From Prosthecodimorpha hirschii (GTDB taxonomy: Bacteria; Pseudomonadota; Alphaproteobacteria; Rhizobiales; Ancalomicrobiaceae), in contig NZ_LJYW01000001.1 of assembly GCF_001305515.1 (NCBI RefSeq), positions 62,001 to 126,000 of the forward strand: a stretch of DNA of 64,000 nucleotides, given 5' to 3'. The translations under genes were made by a program, and so were the position numbers. The notes below the pieces were generated by a model, which did not search any database, was not told the origin of the DNA, and saw nothing but the letters and a program-made list of their open reading frames with translations. Of this stretch, positions 45,501 to 54,007 are shown in pieces (positions within the stretch are counted from its first letter, which is position 1; every line of letters begins with the position of its first letter).

Positions 45501-46210
45501 TCGGCTACGAGCTCTACCAGCAGATGCTCGAGGAGGCGGTCGCCTCGCTGAAGTCCGGCGAGCCGGACGCGGTCGCCGAGGAGCAGTGGTCGCCCTCGAT
45601 CACGGTCGGCACGCCGGTGCTGATCCCCGAGACCTATGTGGCCGACCTGCAACTGCGCCTCGGCCTCTACCGGCGCCTCGCCGACCTGGAGACGACCGAG
45701 CAGATCGACGCCTTCGGGGCGGAGATGATCGACCGCTTCGGCCCGCTGCCGGAGGAGGTCGAGCATCTCCTGAAGATCGTCTTCATCAAGGGCCTGTGCC
45801 GGCGCGCCCATGTCGACAAGATCGATGTCGGGCCGAAGGGCGTGGTGGTCTCGTTCCGCGAGAACAAGTTCGCCAACGGCGCCGGTCTGGTGCGCTGGAT
45901 CGGCGAGCAGGGCTCGCTCGCCAAGATCCGGCCCGACCAGAAGATCGTCCTGTCGCGCGACTGGCCGGAGGCCGAGCAGCGGCTGAAGGGCGCTGCCGTT
46001 GTGCTGACTCAGCTGGTGCGCATCGCCGAGGGCAAGGACGTGCCGGTTCCGGCCGCCCAGAAGGGCAAGCCGGCCCCGGCCGCGAGCGCGCCGGCGGACC
46101 CGAAGCGGCTCAACCTGAAACCGACGCCGCCGCCGGCCCCGCCGCCGGTCGTCCCGCGCGGCCGGTTCCCGTCGCTGAGCTCGATCGGCAAGGGCAAGCG
46201 CGGGCGATAG
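42542..46210 (+). CDS. mfd: Transcription-repair coupling factor
   Basis: 1222 residues starting MKPLKGLFDR. The UvrB-like N-terminal module (FPAWDCLPYDRVSP, GEYAVRGGILDLFAPG), the RNA-polymerase interaction domain (GDIVVHVDHGIGRFTGL), the Walker A region CGDVGFGKTEVAL and DEEQHFGV helicase box, and the RecG-like motor and TRCF C-terminal domain are all visible. A low-complexity Pro/Ala-rich tail of about 50 residues follows. Mfd removes stalled RNA polymerase and recruits UvrA. 120 bp after sdhE. Confidence 0.97.
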   Translation: MKPLKGLFDRTDHVTLASLPDGLEALAIGDLARASGAKDGRPSLVAVARDGNRMAGLEAALGFFAPDIQVMTFPAWDCLPYDRVSPTPEIVARRMATLSRLVRPQATTRPVVLLTTVNAIVQRVPERSMVAAETFAAAPGNRVDMADLVRWLENNGFNRTPTVRETGEYAVRGGILDLFAPGTDSPVRLDFFGDTLESVRKFDAESQRTTGQLKRLEWLPMSEVTIVPETISRFRRAYVARFGATTKDDALYAAISEGRRYAGMEHWLPLFHERLETLFDYLGEATVALEAHVEETLTERLGQIEEHFQARREAQSTPQPGAVPYKPVEPAALYLTAEEWRSRMVDRRTAALTPFAVPDGPTRTVDLGGRQGRSFLTERQAGDVNVFDAVVAHVGELLKAGRRVMIAAWSDGALDRLSQVLGDHGLKDLKPVKTFPELLALPKGAVGVGVLGIEAGVELDDVAVIGEQDILGDRLVRPKKRRAKGSDFLTEVSGLSEGDIVVHVDHGIGRFTGLKTITAVGAPHDCLELVYQGGDKLYLPVENIELLTRYGSDDTEVQLDKLGGVAWQARKARMKSRIREIADSLIKTAAARLMKPAPVLTPVEGLADEFAARFPYEETDDQLASIEAVHEDLAAGRPMDRLVCGDVGFGKTEVALRAAFTVAGSGKQVAVVVPTTLLARQHFRTFSERFKGLPFRVGQLSRLVSAKDADLTRQKLESGHCDIVVGTHAILAKSVKFRDLGLLIVDEEQHFGVKHKERLKELKADVHVLTLTATPIPRTLQLALTGVRELSVIATPPIDRLAVRSFVSPYDPLVIREALLREHYRGGQSFYVVPRVSDLAARATFLAEHVPEVRVCTAHGQMAAGELEDVMNAFYEGKYDVLLSTTIVESGLDIPTANTLIIHRADMFGLAQLYQLRGRVGRSKLRAYALFTVPADRPLTQQAERRLKVLQSLDSLGAGFQLASHDLDIRGAGNLLGDEQSGHIKEVGYELYQQMLEEAVASLKSGEPDAVAEEQWSPSITVGTPVLIPETYVADLQLRLGLYRRLADLETTEQIDAFGAEMIDRFGPLPEEVEHLLKIVFIKGLCRRAHVDKIDVGPKGVVVSFRENKFANGAGLVRWIGEQGSLAKIRPDQKIVLSRDWPEAEQRLKGAAVVLTQLVRIAEGKDVPVPAAQKGKPAPAASAPADPKRLNLKPTPPPAPPPVVPRGRFPSLSSIGKGKRGR

Positions 46211-46645
46211 TCCGCCGGCCTGCCGTTGGGTGGCCTGCCCGTGGGGCGCGACCTGTCGGCGGGGCGCGGCGCGCCGGATCGCATGCGGCGCGCGCGGGCA
46301 GGAGGCCTCGGCCAAGCCAGGGCCGATCCGGGCCGGACCCGACGCGGGACCTGCTCTCACGGTGACATGTCTCGAGGCCCCAAGTTCGCGCGTGATCTTG
46401 ACTCGGTTGCGAAGCGAGTAGGTCCCGGATCGGCGGCCCTGCGGGCCTTGTCCGGGATTGCGGTTCTGAGGGGATGGTGCGGGGTGGGATGGTGCGGGGC
46501 GCGAAGCCGCCGGATGCGGTCGGATCTCTCGGCGGATCCCCGGCCGTCGCGAAGCGGAGAGCCGGCGACCTATGATGCAAATATGTATCCTGGAGTTGTA
46601 TTCTCTCCGCAGCCGGGCGAAGATGTCGGCTTTGGAGAGTGCCGC
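46211..46645. other. Non-coding interval before dprA
   Basis: No gene with family support. It contains two near-identical GGATGGTGCGGGG tracts about 13 bp apart (46471-46500). The AT-rich stretch around 46573-46605 may hold the dprA promoter. Confidence 0.35.
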
Positions 46646-47869
46646 GTGACAGTGCCCCTGTTTCCGTCCGAGCGCCCGCAGGGGCGCGCCATGGCCGCCC
46701 TGGCCCCGATCGGGCTGGCGGAGGAAACCCGGCCGCCCGAGGGGCAGTTCCACATCCGGCTGACCGAGCGGCAGCGTCGCAGCTGGCTGAAACTGATCCG
46801 CGCCGACAATGTCGGGCCGAACACTTTCATCCAGCTGCTCAATCGGTTCGGCTCGGCCGCCGATGCGCTCGACGCGCTGCCGGATCTGGCGCGGCGCGGC
46901 GGCGCGAACCGCATCCGCATCCCGACCGATGCCGAGATCGATCTCGAATGGGCGGCCGCGCAGCGTGCCGGCGCGCGCTTCGTCGCGCTCGGCGAGGCGG
47001 ACTATCCGGCCTATCTGCGCGCCGTGGAGGGGCCGCCGCCGATCCTGGCGGTCGCCGGCGATGCCGGCGTCTTCACCCGGCCGGCCGTCGGCATCGTCGG
47101 CTCGCGCAATGCCTCGCTGGCCGGCCGCAAGATCGCCGGGCAGTTCGCGCGCGACCTCGGCGCGCAGGGCTTTGCGATCGTCTCGGGGCTGGCGCGCGGC
47201 ATCGATGCCGCCGCCCACATGGCCAGCCTGGAGACCGGCACGATCGGCGTCTTCGCCGGCGGGCTCGATCGGGTCTATCCGCCGGAACATGCCGATCTGG
47301 TCGCCCGGATCGTCGCGACCGGCGGCGCGATCGTCAGCGAGCTGCCCTTCGGCTGGGAGCCGCGCGCCCGCGACTTCCCGCGTCGCAACCGGCTGATTTC
47401 CGGCATTTCCATGGGGCTGGTCGTGGTCGAGGCGGCGCGCCGGTCCGGTTCGCTGCACACCGCCCGCTTCGCCGGCGAGCAGGGCCGCGATCTCTTCGCC
47501 GTGCCCGGCTCGCCGCTCGATCCGCGCGCGGAGGGCACCAACGACCTGATCCGCAACGGCGCGACCCTGGTCGCCTCGGCCGAGCATGTCGTCGAGGCGC
47601 TCGGCCCCCAGCTCGGTCGCGATCCGCCGCCGCCGTCCGCCTGGGAGCCGCCGGCCGGGCCGGGGGAGGGCGACGGGGCGACCGGCGACGCCCCGGCCGA
47701 TCTGCGGGCCGCGATCCTGGAGGCGCTCGGCCCGACCCCGGTGGCGGTCGACGAGATCATCCGCGCGACCGGCGCCCGGCCGGGCCTGGTCCAGCTCGTC
47801 CTGCTCGAACTGTCGCTCGCCGGCCGGCTCGAACGCCATGCCGGCGGCAAGGTCAGCCTGCTGATGTGA
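46646..47869 (+). CDS. dprA: DNA-processing protein DprA
   Basis: 407 residues from a GTG at 46646, which has GGAGA seven bases upstream; the reading frame is open further upstream without similarity. The SAM-like N domain ([18 protein letters not shown]) and the Rossmann-fold core ([80 protein letters not shown]) are complete. The C-terminal winged helix ([20 protein letters not shown]) is also present. DprA loads RecA on single-stranded DNA during natural transformation. Confidence 0.95.
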   Translation: MTVPLFPSERPQGRAMAALAPIGLAEETRPPEGQFHIRLTERQRRSWLKLIRADNVGPNTFIQLLNRFGSAADALDALPDLARRGGANRIRIPTDAEIDLEWAAAQRAGARFVALGEADYPAYLRAVEGPPPILAVAGDAGVFTRPAVGIVGSRNASLAGRKIAGQFARDLGAQGFAIVSGLARGIDAAAHMASLETGTIGVFAGGLDRVYPPEHADLVARIVATGGAIVSELPFGWEPRARDFPRRNRLISGISMGLVVVEAARRSGSLHTARFAGEQGRDLFAVPGSPLDPRAEGTNDLIRNGATLVASAEHVVEALGPQLGRDPPPPSAWEPPAGPGEGDGATGDAPADLRAAILEALGPTPVAVDEIIRATGARPGLVQLVLLELSLAGRLERHAGGKVSLLM

Positions 47870-47910
47870 CGGCAGCGCCGTCGCATCCGGACGGCGCCCT
47901 CCGTGTGCGA

Positions 47911-48531
47911 TCAGCCGCCGCGCGCCGCCAGGGCTTCGGCTTCGATCGCTTGCGCGCGGGCGAAGGCGGGCCGGGCGGTGCAGCGCTCGACATAGGCGGT
48001 GAAGGCCGGGCGCGGTTCGACGATCTTGAACAGGAGACCGAAGCGAAGGCCGGAGCCGACCGAGATGTCGGCCGCCGAGAAGGTCTCGCCGAGCAGCCAG
48101 GGGCCGCCGCTGCCGGTGATGCCGGCCTCGATCACGTCGAACACGCGCTCGGCGCTGCCCCAGCCGGCCGAGGTCGGGTTCATCTCCAGCTTGGTGAAGA
48201 TCTGCACATAGGCCGCCTCGATCGACGAGCCCGCGAAGAACAGCCAGCGCAGATAGTCGCCGCGCGCGGGATCGTCGACCGCGGGCGCGAGGCTGGCGGC
48301 CGTATAGCGGTCGGCCAGATAGGCGACGATCGCCCCGGTCTCGGCGACCTTGACCGGCCCGTCGGTCAGCGCCGGCACCTTCATCATCGGATTGATCGCC
48401 CGGAATTCCGGGTCGGACTGCCGGCCGGCGCGGATGTCGACCAGCTCCCGCCGGTAGGGGATGCCCAGTTCTTCCAGCAGCCACAGGATCGAAAGCGAGC
48501 GCGTCTGCGGCGCCCAATACAGCGTGACCAT
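47911..48531 (-). CDS. Glutathione S-transferase family protein
   Basis: 206 residues. Thioredoxin-like N domain (VTLYWAPQTRSLSILWLLEELG, NPMMKVPAL, VAETGAIVAYLADRY) and an all-helical C domain (GPWLLGETFSAADISVGSGL). The N-terminal serine/tyrosine region resembles bacterial beta- or nu-like GSTs. Conjugation or reductive detoxification with glutathione in the cytoplasm. Convergent with dprA. Confidence 0.9.
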   Translation of the reverse strand: MVTLYWAPQTRSLSILWLLEELGIPYRRELVDIRAGRQSDPEFRAINPMMKVPALTDGPVKVAETGAIVAYLADRYTAASLAPAVDDPARGDYLRWLFFAGSSIEAAYVQIFTKLEMNPTSAGWGSAERVFDVIEAGITGSGGPWLLGETFSAADISVGSGLRFGLLFKIVEPRPAFTAYVERCTARPAFARAQAIEAEALAARGG

Positions 48532-48653
48532 TCCTCGAACTCCCGGTTCAGACTGCTATCGGATCGATCGGCCCCCGACACGGGGCGCGAACGCGATACC
48601 GTAATTAGAACATAAAGTGAACACTCACCCCTGTCCACCCGGCCCGGAGCGGT

Positions 48654-49220
48654 TCAATCCTCTTCGGTGGCCCAGCCGCGCGCGGGCCGGTTGAGGCGGT
48701 CGAGCGCACCTTGCAGGATGAAGGCGGCGGCGAGCTTGTCGACCACGTCGGCCCGGCGCGCCCGGCTGGCATCGGCCTCGATCAGCGTGCGGGTGACGGC
48801 GGCCGTCGACAGGCGCTCGTCCCAGAAGGCGATCGGCAGGGCGGTCAGCGGGGCAAGGTTGCGGACGAAGGCGCGGGTCGACTGCACGCGCGGCCCCTCG
48901 CTGCCGTCCATGTTGAGCGGCAGGCCGATGACCAGGCCGCCGACGGCATGCCTGGCGCAGATCGCGATCAGCGCCTGGGCATCGGCGGTGAACTTGGTGC
49001 GCCGGATGGTCTCCAGCGGCGTGGCGATGCGCCGGCCTGGATCGGACAGGGCGAGCCCGACGGTCTTGGTGCCGAGATCGATCCCGATCAGCCGCGCCCC
49101 GGGTTTCAGCCCGGCGGTCAGGTCTTCGAGGGCGACGGCATGGTCCTGGGCCAAGGGCGGGGTCTCGCGGTTCGATCGAAGGGGACGCGGGGTCCACCCG
49201 GTCGACCGAAGCACTAGCAT
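48654..49220 (-). CDS. ruvX: Putative pre-16S rRNA nuclease / Holliday-junction-resolvase-like YqgF
   Basis: Up to 188 residues. RNase H-like fold: [17 protein letters not shown] with the first catalytic Asp, [19 protein letters not shown] and [14 protein letters not shown] carrying the last acidic residue. YqgF matures the 16S rRNA 5' end. The outermost start ATG (49218-49220) falls on the first three bases of the MITE copy at 49218. A TTG at 49154 would give a start closer to the conserved core. The upstream 25 residues ([16 protein letters not shown]) look unconserved, so the true start is uncertain. Confidence 0.92.
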   Translation of the reverse strand: MLVLRSTGWTPRPLRSNRETPPLAQDHAVALEDLTAGLKPGARLIGIDLGTKTVGLALSDPGRRIATPLETIRRTKFTADAQALIAICARHAVGGLVIGLPLNMDGSEGPRVQSTRAFVRNLAPLTALPIAFWDERLSTAAVTRTLIEADASRARRADVVDKLAAAFILQGALDRLNRPARGWATEED

Positions 49221-49380
49221 GCTATTGAAAAAGGCGTAAAGGCCGCGCTGCTTGCGTTTTTGAGCGCAAACTGAAGGAGGGATTCCGCTCGCAAGACGAA
49301 CTTTGGTTCTCCGTATCGGCTATTCTAGGAATGCAATCCTGTCGAACCATGGCCACTATTGCGTTTCGGCAGACTGCTAA
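49214..49380 (-). mobile_element. 159-bp MITE-like element, copy 1 (with CTAG/CTAA flanks)
   Basis: Element 49218-49376, exactly the length of copy 2 at 50467-50625 and about 70 percent identical by eye across the whole length. Outer bases CTAG (left) and CTAA (right) look like a decayed 4-bp target repeat. The terminal repeats are more degraded than in copy 2 (CATGCTATTGAAAA versus CAGTCTGCCGAAAC). It has no coding capacity and borders the ruvX start. Confidence 0.7.
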
Positions 49381-49461
49381 GGTGCCGGCGCCCACTACGC
49401 ATGGCACGACACAATTATTAACATAAACACGTAATTGGGGAAATCCATCAGAATCTCAAAA

Positions 49462-50037
49462 CTAGCCCTTCATCCTACATACACCGAAAAACTCAAATTC
49501 CGCGTTCACGCTATCCTTCGAAACAATACTCACCGGGTTGAATATTATCGTTGGTCCATCATTTGTCTCAGCGAAAAATGTCCTCATATAAACAGGCGGC
49601 TCATTATTATCCATGCCCTCTCTATCTATTCTACTAATAGCAGAAAAATAGCATTTATGAACATCAAAACTACGTATACTTGACGCTCTGATCGTTAATT
49701 GGTAAGCACCCTTAGCCGACAACATAATATTTGAATTCTTCTTATCAGGTACAATATCGATTCTCTTAATCTCAGCTTCAACTTGACTATTTGAAACAAT
49801 TATATAACCTTGAGCTACTCCACTGACGCCAACCCTACCAAAAATCAGAACGTTCTTTTCAGATTCATCAACTCGTTTCTTCAACGCCTCATTTTCCTTG
49901 TTTAACTGGATCATACATTCAATCATCTTCTTTCCAATACCGGGCTTGTTTACCAACTGTTCGGATGAGCAATCCTCCGCCATAGTATTGGCGCAGCTCA
50001 ATAACAACGCAGCTCCGAATATACCAAAGTAATTCAT
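49462..50037 (-). CDS. Lipoprotein-like secreted protein with coiled coil, unknown function
   Basis: 191 residues, ATG at 50037 with GGAG nine bases upstream and a 4-bp ATGA overlap with the preceding gene. N terminus MNYFGIFGAALLLSCANTMAEDC: either a lipobox (LLSC) or a signal peptidase I site after TMA. Next comes a coiled coil (IQLNKENEALKKRVDESEKN) and then a beta-rich domain (IRRFD-like strands, FFAETNDGPTIIFNPVS). No family recognised. AT-rich codons, quite unlike the flanking genes, mark it as recently acquired. Confidence 0.65.
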   Translation of the reverse strand: MNYFGIFGAALLLSCANTMAEDCSSEQLVNKPGIGKKMIECMIQLNKENEALKKRVDESEKNVLIFGRVGVSGVAQGYIIVSNSQVEAEIKRIDIVPDKKNSNIMLSAKGAYQLTIRASSIRSFDVHKCYFSAISRIDREGMDNNEPPVYMRTFFAETNDGPTIIFNPVSIVSKDSVNAEFEFFGVCRMKG

Positions 50038-50330
50038 TTTGCATCTCCGTTGACTCTTTCTGCCGAGAATATATCTTCTAGATCGCCACATGTGTATATA
50101 CGATTTCCTGAGACGTACTTACAGGTCGCCAAATATTTAAGTGTGTCTCCGACGTATATTAAATCTTCATAAATATGCTTAGTAGACGAGAATTTTTTCT
50201 CTATGTCTTCCATAACAGCGATTGTACCACCCCATGCCGCCATTAACGCTCCGAAGCCGACAGATATTCTCAAAAATAGACTTTTTATGAATTTAGAAAC
50301 GCCAATTTTTTTCTTCGATCTCCCCGCCAT
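50034..50330 (-). CDS. Small membrane protein of the AT-rich insert, unknown function
   Basis: 98 residues from the ATG at 50330, which has GGAGG seven bases upstream (a TTG two codons earlier is too close). A basic N terminus (GRSKKKIGVSKFIKS) leads into one transmembrane helix (ISVGFGALMAAWGGTIAVM). A soluble tail with two cysteines (ATCKYVS, IYTCGDL) follows. The positive-inside rule puts the tail outside the inner membrane, where it could meet the product of the next, overlapping gene. No family recognised. Confidence 0.65.
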   Translation of the reverse strand: MAGRSKKKIGVSKFIKSLFLRISVGFGALMAAWGGTIAVMEDIEKKFSSTKHIYEDLIYVGDTLKYLATCKYVSGNRIYTCGDLEDIFSAERVNGDAK

Positions 50331-50462
50331 TTTCAATCCTCCACAGTTACTGTCAATACATAATTCTCAAAATACGCTCCCATTACCCGACGGAATACGA
50401 TAGCGCACATCTCATTGTATTAAAAGGGGGCAAATTGTGCTCCGACGATAAAGAGCAATTGG

Positions 50463-50629
50463 CTAGCAGGCTGTTGAAAAGAAGGGCGTTTAGGCCGGAC
50501 TGCTTGCAGTTTGTTGCGCAAACTGGAGGGGAACTCGCTCGTCAGACGAAACTTGGTTTTCTGTATGGGTCTTTAAAGAATGCGTTAATTTCGAACCATG
50601 AATATGTTCGCTTTTCAACGGCCTGCTAG
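50463..50629 (+). mobile_element. 159-bp MITE-like element, copy 2 (with CTAG target repeats)
   Basis: Element 50467-50625 bounded by perfect CTAG direct repeats (50463-50466 and 50626-50629). Terminal inverted repeats CAGGCTGTTGAAAAG and CTTTTCAACGGCCTG match at 14 of 15 positions. No coding capacity. The CTAG target and short length fit a miniature transposon driven in trans by an IS whose family I cannot fix (an IS5- or IS1182-like element is possible). Confidence 0.8.
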
Positions 50630-50676
50630 ACACAATCCGCATTCGCGCGAGCCGGTGCCACGTGTTCCCGCGTGCG

Positions 50677-51117
50677 TCAGACCGGCTTGTCGTCGGGATC
50701 GGCGCTTTCGGCCAGTTCGCGGCGGAGGGTCTGCAGCAGCCGGTCGGCCGCATCGCGGTCGGTGGCGGCCAGCGACTGGACCTGCTCGCGGATCTGGGTC
50801 TCGATCGCCGCGCCGTGGCGTGCCTTGACGGCGTCGACCCGGGCCGCCAGCGTCGCCAGCCGGACGACCTTCTCCTTGGCATCGGCATCCGCGTCGAGGG
50901 CGCCGGTGAGCGGGCCGGCCAGCGCCAGAACCGCCTCGGTGACGATGCCGAGCTGCTTGCCGAAGCTCGCCACCTCGCTCTGCACGTCGCGCTCGATGGC
51001 GGCGTTGCCCTGGTAGTTGACGGTGATCTGGGTGCCCCAGTTGGTCGCCGGGGCGATGGTCTGGAAATTTCCGGGCAGCCAGAAGGACGGTGCGGCAAAG
51101 GAACCGAAGCTGGTCAT
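50677..51117 (-). CDS. Conserved hypothetical protein with helical C terminus
   Basis: 146 residues starting MTSFGSFAAPSFWLPGNFQT. The first 45 residues are beta-like and rich in aromatic residues and glycine. The rest is a long amphipathic helix region (VASFGKQLGIVTEAVLALAG, RLATLAARVDAVKARHG, ADRLLQTLRRELAES) suggestive of coiled coil. GC content and codon use are core-like. No signal peptide and no recognised family. It lies just right of the MITE-bounded insert, divergent from the UPF0173 gene. Confidence 0.6.
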   Translation of the reverse strand: MTSFGSFAAPSFWLPGNFQTIAPATNWGTQITVNYQGNAAIERDVQSEVASFGKQLGIVTEAVLALAGPLTGALDADADAKEKVVRLATLAARVDAVKARHGAAIETQIREQVQSLAATDRDAADRLLQTLRRELAESADPDDKPV

Positions 51118-51373
51118 CGCTGGCCTCGCTGGAGGGATGGGGCCGGGTTCGATCGAGGGGCGGCCTTGTGGACGGGAACGCCGTCCGGGCTGCAGCCGCT
51201 GCCAGCATCCTTCACCGGCGCCGCAACGGCAAGTCGCGCCGGCCCGGCATCGATGACCGGCATCGATGACCAGCATCGCGGGCGCATGGACGGCCGGGCG
51301 CGCGGCGCTATAGTGGCGCCAGACTGTTGAGCGGCAGCAACGGACGCACCGCCATGGCCGCCGGGGGACCCGC

Positions 51374-52096
51374 ATGAAGATCACGTGGTACGGACATTCC
51401 TGCTTCCGCCTCGAAATCCCGGCCGACACCGACAAGGGCAAGGTCGAAATCCTGATCGACCCGTTCCTGACCGGCAATCCGAAGGCGACCATCACGCCGG
51501 AGGAGGCCGCGATCGGCCTCGACCATATCGTCATCAGCCACGGCCATGACGACCATATCGGCGACCTCATCCCGATCGCGAAGGCCTCTGGGGCGGCCGT
51601 GACGGCCAACTGGGAGATCGCGATGTGGGCCAATTCCCATGGCGTGGAGACCATCAACCCGATGAATTCCGGCGGAACCGTCGATCTCGGCGCCTTCGCG
51701 GTCAGCCTGACGCCGGCGCATCATTCCTCCGCCAAGTCGAATGGCGACGGCACCTTCGCCTATCTCGGCAACCCGCACGGCGTGGTGATCGCGCCGAAGA
51801 CCGGCCCGACGCTCTATTATGCCGGCGACACCGATATCTTCTCCGACATGGCGCTGATCGCCGAACTGTACGAGCCGACCATCGGCATCCTGCCGATCGG
51901 CGACCGGTTCACCATGGGGGCGCGCTCGGCGGCGCTGGCCGCACGGCGCTTCTTCGCCTTCACGGACGTGATTCCCTGCCACTACATGACCTTCGGCCTG
52001 CTCGACCAGACCCCAGACGCCTTCGTGGCCGCCATGCACGGCTCCGGCGTCCGCATCCACACCCCCGAACCCGGCGGCAGCGTCGAGATCGGCTGA
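51374..52096 (+). CDS. UPF0173 metal-dependent hydrolase (metallo-beta-lactamase fold)
   Basis: 240 residues. [14 protein letters not shown] at the start, HxHxDH in [13 protein letters not shown] in [18 protein letters not shown] and PCHYMTF give the full metal-ligand set of this YtkL/UlaG-like group. Cytoplasmic, likely a phosphodiesterase or lactonase of unknown substrate. It is directly upstream of gatC, with which it forms a conserved alphaproteobacterial cluster. Confidence 0.93.
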   Translation: MKITWYGHSCFRLEIPADTDKGKVEILIDPFLTGNPKATITPEEAAIGLDHIVISHGHDDHIGDLIPIAKASGAAVTANWEIAMWANSHGVETINPMNSGGTVDLGAFAVSLTPAHHSSAKSNGDGTFAYLGNPHGVVIAPKTGPTLYYAGDTDIFSDMALIAELYEPTIGILPIGDRFTMGARSAALAARRFFAFTDVIPCHYMTFGLLDQTPDAFVAAMHGSGVRIHTPEPGGSVEIG

Positions 52097-52191
52097 GGCG
52101 CCGCAGGACCGGCACGGGGCGGCGGCGTTGCGCCGGCGCGCCGGCCGGTGCTAGAAGGCTCGCCATCCTCCATCCGCCGGAAGCCGCGCCC

Positions 52192-52479
52192 ATGTCCGTC
52201 GATCTCGACACCGTCCGCCGTGTCGCCCATCTCGCCCGCATCGCCGTGGACGAGGCCGAAGTCGCCAAGCTGCAGGGCGAGATCAATTCGATCCTGGGCT
52301 TCGTCGAGCAACTCGGCGAGGTCGACGTCTCGGCCGTCGAGCCGATGACCTCGGTCACCCCGATGGTGATGAAGATGCGCGAGGATGCCGTGACCGACGG
52401 CGGCTATCCGGAGCGGATCGTCGCCAATGCGCCGATGACGGAGGACCACTACTTCGTCGTTCCGAAGGTGGTCGAATAA
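52192..52479 (+). CDS. gatC: Asp-tRNA(Asn)/Glu-tRNA(Gln) amidotransferase subunit C
   Basis: 95 residues starting [19 protein letters not shown]. The helical N terminus, the [22 protein letters not shown] hinge and the extended tail ending [11 protein letters not shown] are typical GatC. It wraps around and stabilises the GatA-GatB interface. 49 bp upstream of gatA. Confidence 0.97.
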   Translation: MSVDLDTVRRVAHLARIAVDEAEVAKLQGEINSILGFVEQLGEVDVSAVEPMTSVTPMVMKMREDAVTDGGYPERIVANAPMTEDHYFVVPKVVE

Positions 52480-52528
52480 TCCGCCGCCGCGCAGCCCGCC
52501 CGTTTCCGCCCTCCCGGATGTCCCGACC

Positions 52529-54007
52529 GTGACCGATCTGACCCACCTGTCCATCGCAGACGCGCGCGACCAGCTGAAGGCCAAGGCCTTCACGGCGACC
52601 GAACTGACCGAGGCCTATCTCGCCGCCATGGAGAAGGGCCGCAGCCTCGGCGCCTATGTGCTGGAAACGCCCGAGAAGGCGCGTGCCATGGCCAAGGCCT
52701 CCGACGAGCGGCTGGCGCGCGGCGAGGGCAGGGCGCTGGAAGGCATCCCGCTCGGCGTCAAGGACCTGTTCTGCACCGAGGGCGTCCGCACCACCGCCTG
52801 CTCGCGCATCCTCGGCAATTTCGTGCCGTCCTATGAATCGACCGTCACCGCCAATCTGTGGGCCGACGGCGCCGTGATGCTCGGCAAGCTGAACAACGAC
52901 GAATTCGCCATGGGCTCGTCCAACGAGACCTCGGCCTTCGGACCGGTCACCAACCCGTGGCGGCGCCAGGGCGACAACCGGTCCCTGGTGCCCGGCGGCT
53001 CGTCGGGCGGCTCGGCAACGGCGGTCTCGGCCTGGCTCTGCGCGGGCGCGACCGGCACCGACACCGGCGGCTCGATCCGCCAGCCAGCGGCCTTCACCGG
53101 CATCGTCGGCATCAAGCCGACCTATGGTCGCTGCTCGCGCTGGGGCATCGTCGCCTTCGCGTCCTCGCTCGATCAGGCCGGCCCCTTCGCCCGGACCGTG
53201 CGCGACGCCGCCATCCTCCTGAAGAGCTTCGCCTCGGTCGACCCGAAGGACACGACCTCGGCCGATCGGCCGGTGCCCGACTACGAGGCCGCGGTCGGCC
53301 GCTCGGTCAAGGGCATGGTGATCGGCATCCCGAAGGAATATCGCGTCGACGGCATGCCGGCGGAAATCGAGGCGCTGTGGAGCCAGGGCATCGCCTGGCT
53401 GAAGGCCGCCGGCGCCGAGATCCGCGAGATCTCGCTGCCGCACACCAAATATGCCCTGCCGGCCTACTATATCGTGGCGCCCGCCGAGGCCTCCTCGAAC
53501 CTCGCCCGCTACGACGGGATCCGCTACGGCCTGCGCGTGCCCGGCAACGACATCGTGGACACCTACGAGAAGTCGCGTGCGGCCGGCTTCGGCGCCGAGG
53601 TGCGCCGGCGCATCATGATCGGCACCTATGTGCTTTCGGCCGGCTACTACGACGCCTATTACGTCCGCGCCCAGAAGGTCCGCACGCTGATCAAGCGGGA
53701 CTTCGAACTGGCCTTCGAGGCCGGCGTCGATGCGGTGCTGACGCCTGCGACCCCGTCGGCCGCCTTCGGCATCGGCGAGAAGTCGGGCGGCGATCCGGTC
53801 GAAATGTACCTGAACGACATCTTCACCGTGACGGTCAACATGGCCGGCCTGCCCGGCATCGCAGTGCCGGCCGGGCTCGATTCCCAGGGGCTTCCGCTCG
53901 GCCTGCAGCTGATCGGCCGGCCTTTCGACGAGGAAACCCTGTTCCAGGTCGCCCAGGTGATCGAGGACGCGGCCGGGCACTTCTCGCCGACGCCGTGGTG
54001 GGGATGA
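52529..54007 (+). CDS. gatA: Asp-tRNA(Asn)/Glu-tRNA(Gln) amidotransferase subunit A
   Basis: 492 residues from a GTG start. Amidase triad: Lys in LGVKDLF, cis-Ser in GGSSGGSAT and nucleophile Ser in [11 protein letters not shown]; then the GatA pocket region [17 protein letters not shown]. It releases ammonia from glutamine and channels it to GatB. The next gene starts within the stop codon (ATGA). Confidence 0.97.
   Translation: MTDLTHLSIADARDQLKAKAFTATELTEAYLAAMEKGRSLGAYVLETPEKARAMAKASDERLARGEGRALEGIPLGVKDLFCTEGVRTTACSRILGNFVPSYESTVTANLWADGAVMLGKLNNDEFAMGSSNETSAFGPVTNPWRRQGDNRSLVPGGSSGGSATAVSAWLCAGATGTDTGGSIRQPAAFTGIVGIKPTYGRCSRWGIVAFASSLDQAGPFARTVRDAAILLKSFASVDPKDTTSADRPVPDYEAAVGRSVKGMVIGIPKEYRVDGMPAEIEALWSQGIAWLKAAGAEIREISLPHTKYALPAYYIVAPAEASSNLARYDGIRYGLRVPGNDIVDTYEKSRAAGFGAEVRRRIMIGTYVLSAGYYDAYYVRAQKVRTLIKRDFELAFEAGVDAVLTPATPSAAFGIGEKSGGDPVEMYLNDIFTVTVNMAGLPGIAVPAGLDSQGLPLGLQLIGRPFDEETLFQVAQVIEDAAGHFSPTPWWG

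Noticed and set aside
42062-48517. Very long open frames on the minus strand opposite mfd and dprA (about 790 and 1300 codons)
   Set aside because: They are antisense to clearly conserved genes, have arginine/glycine-rich translations without any family motif, and arise from high GC content that removes stop codons.
50035-50336. TTG start two codons upstream for the small membrane protein
   Set aside because: The GGAGG would be one base from the TTG; the ATG at 50330 has proper spacing.
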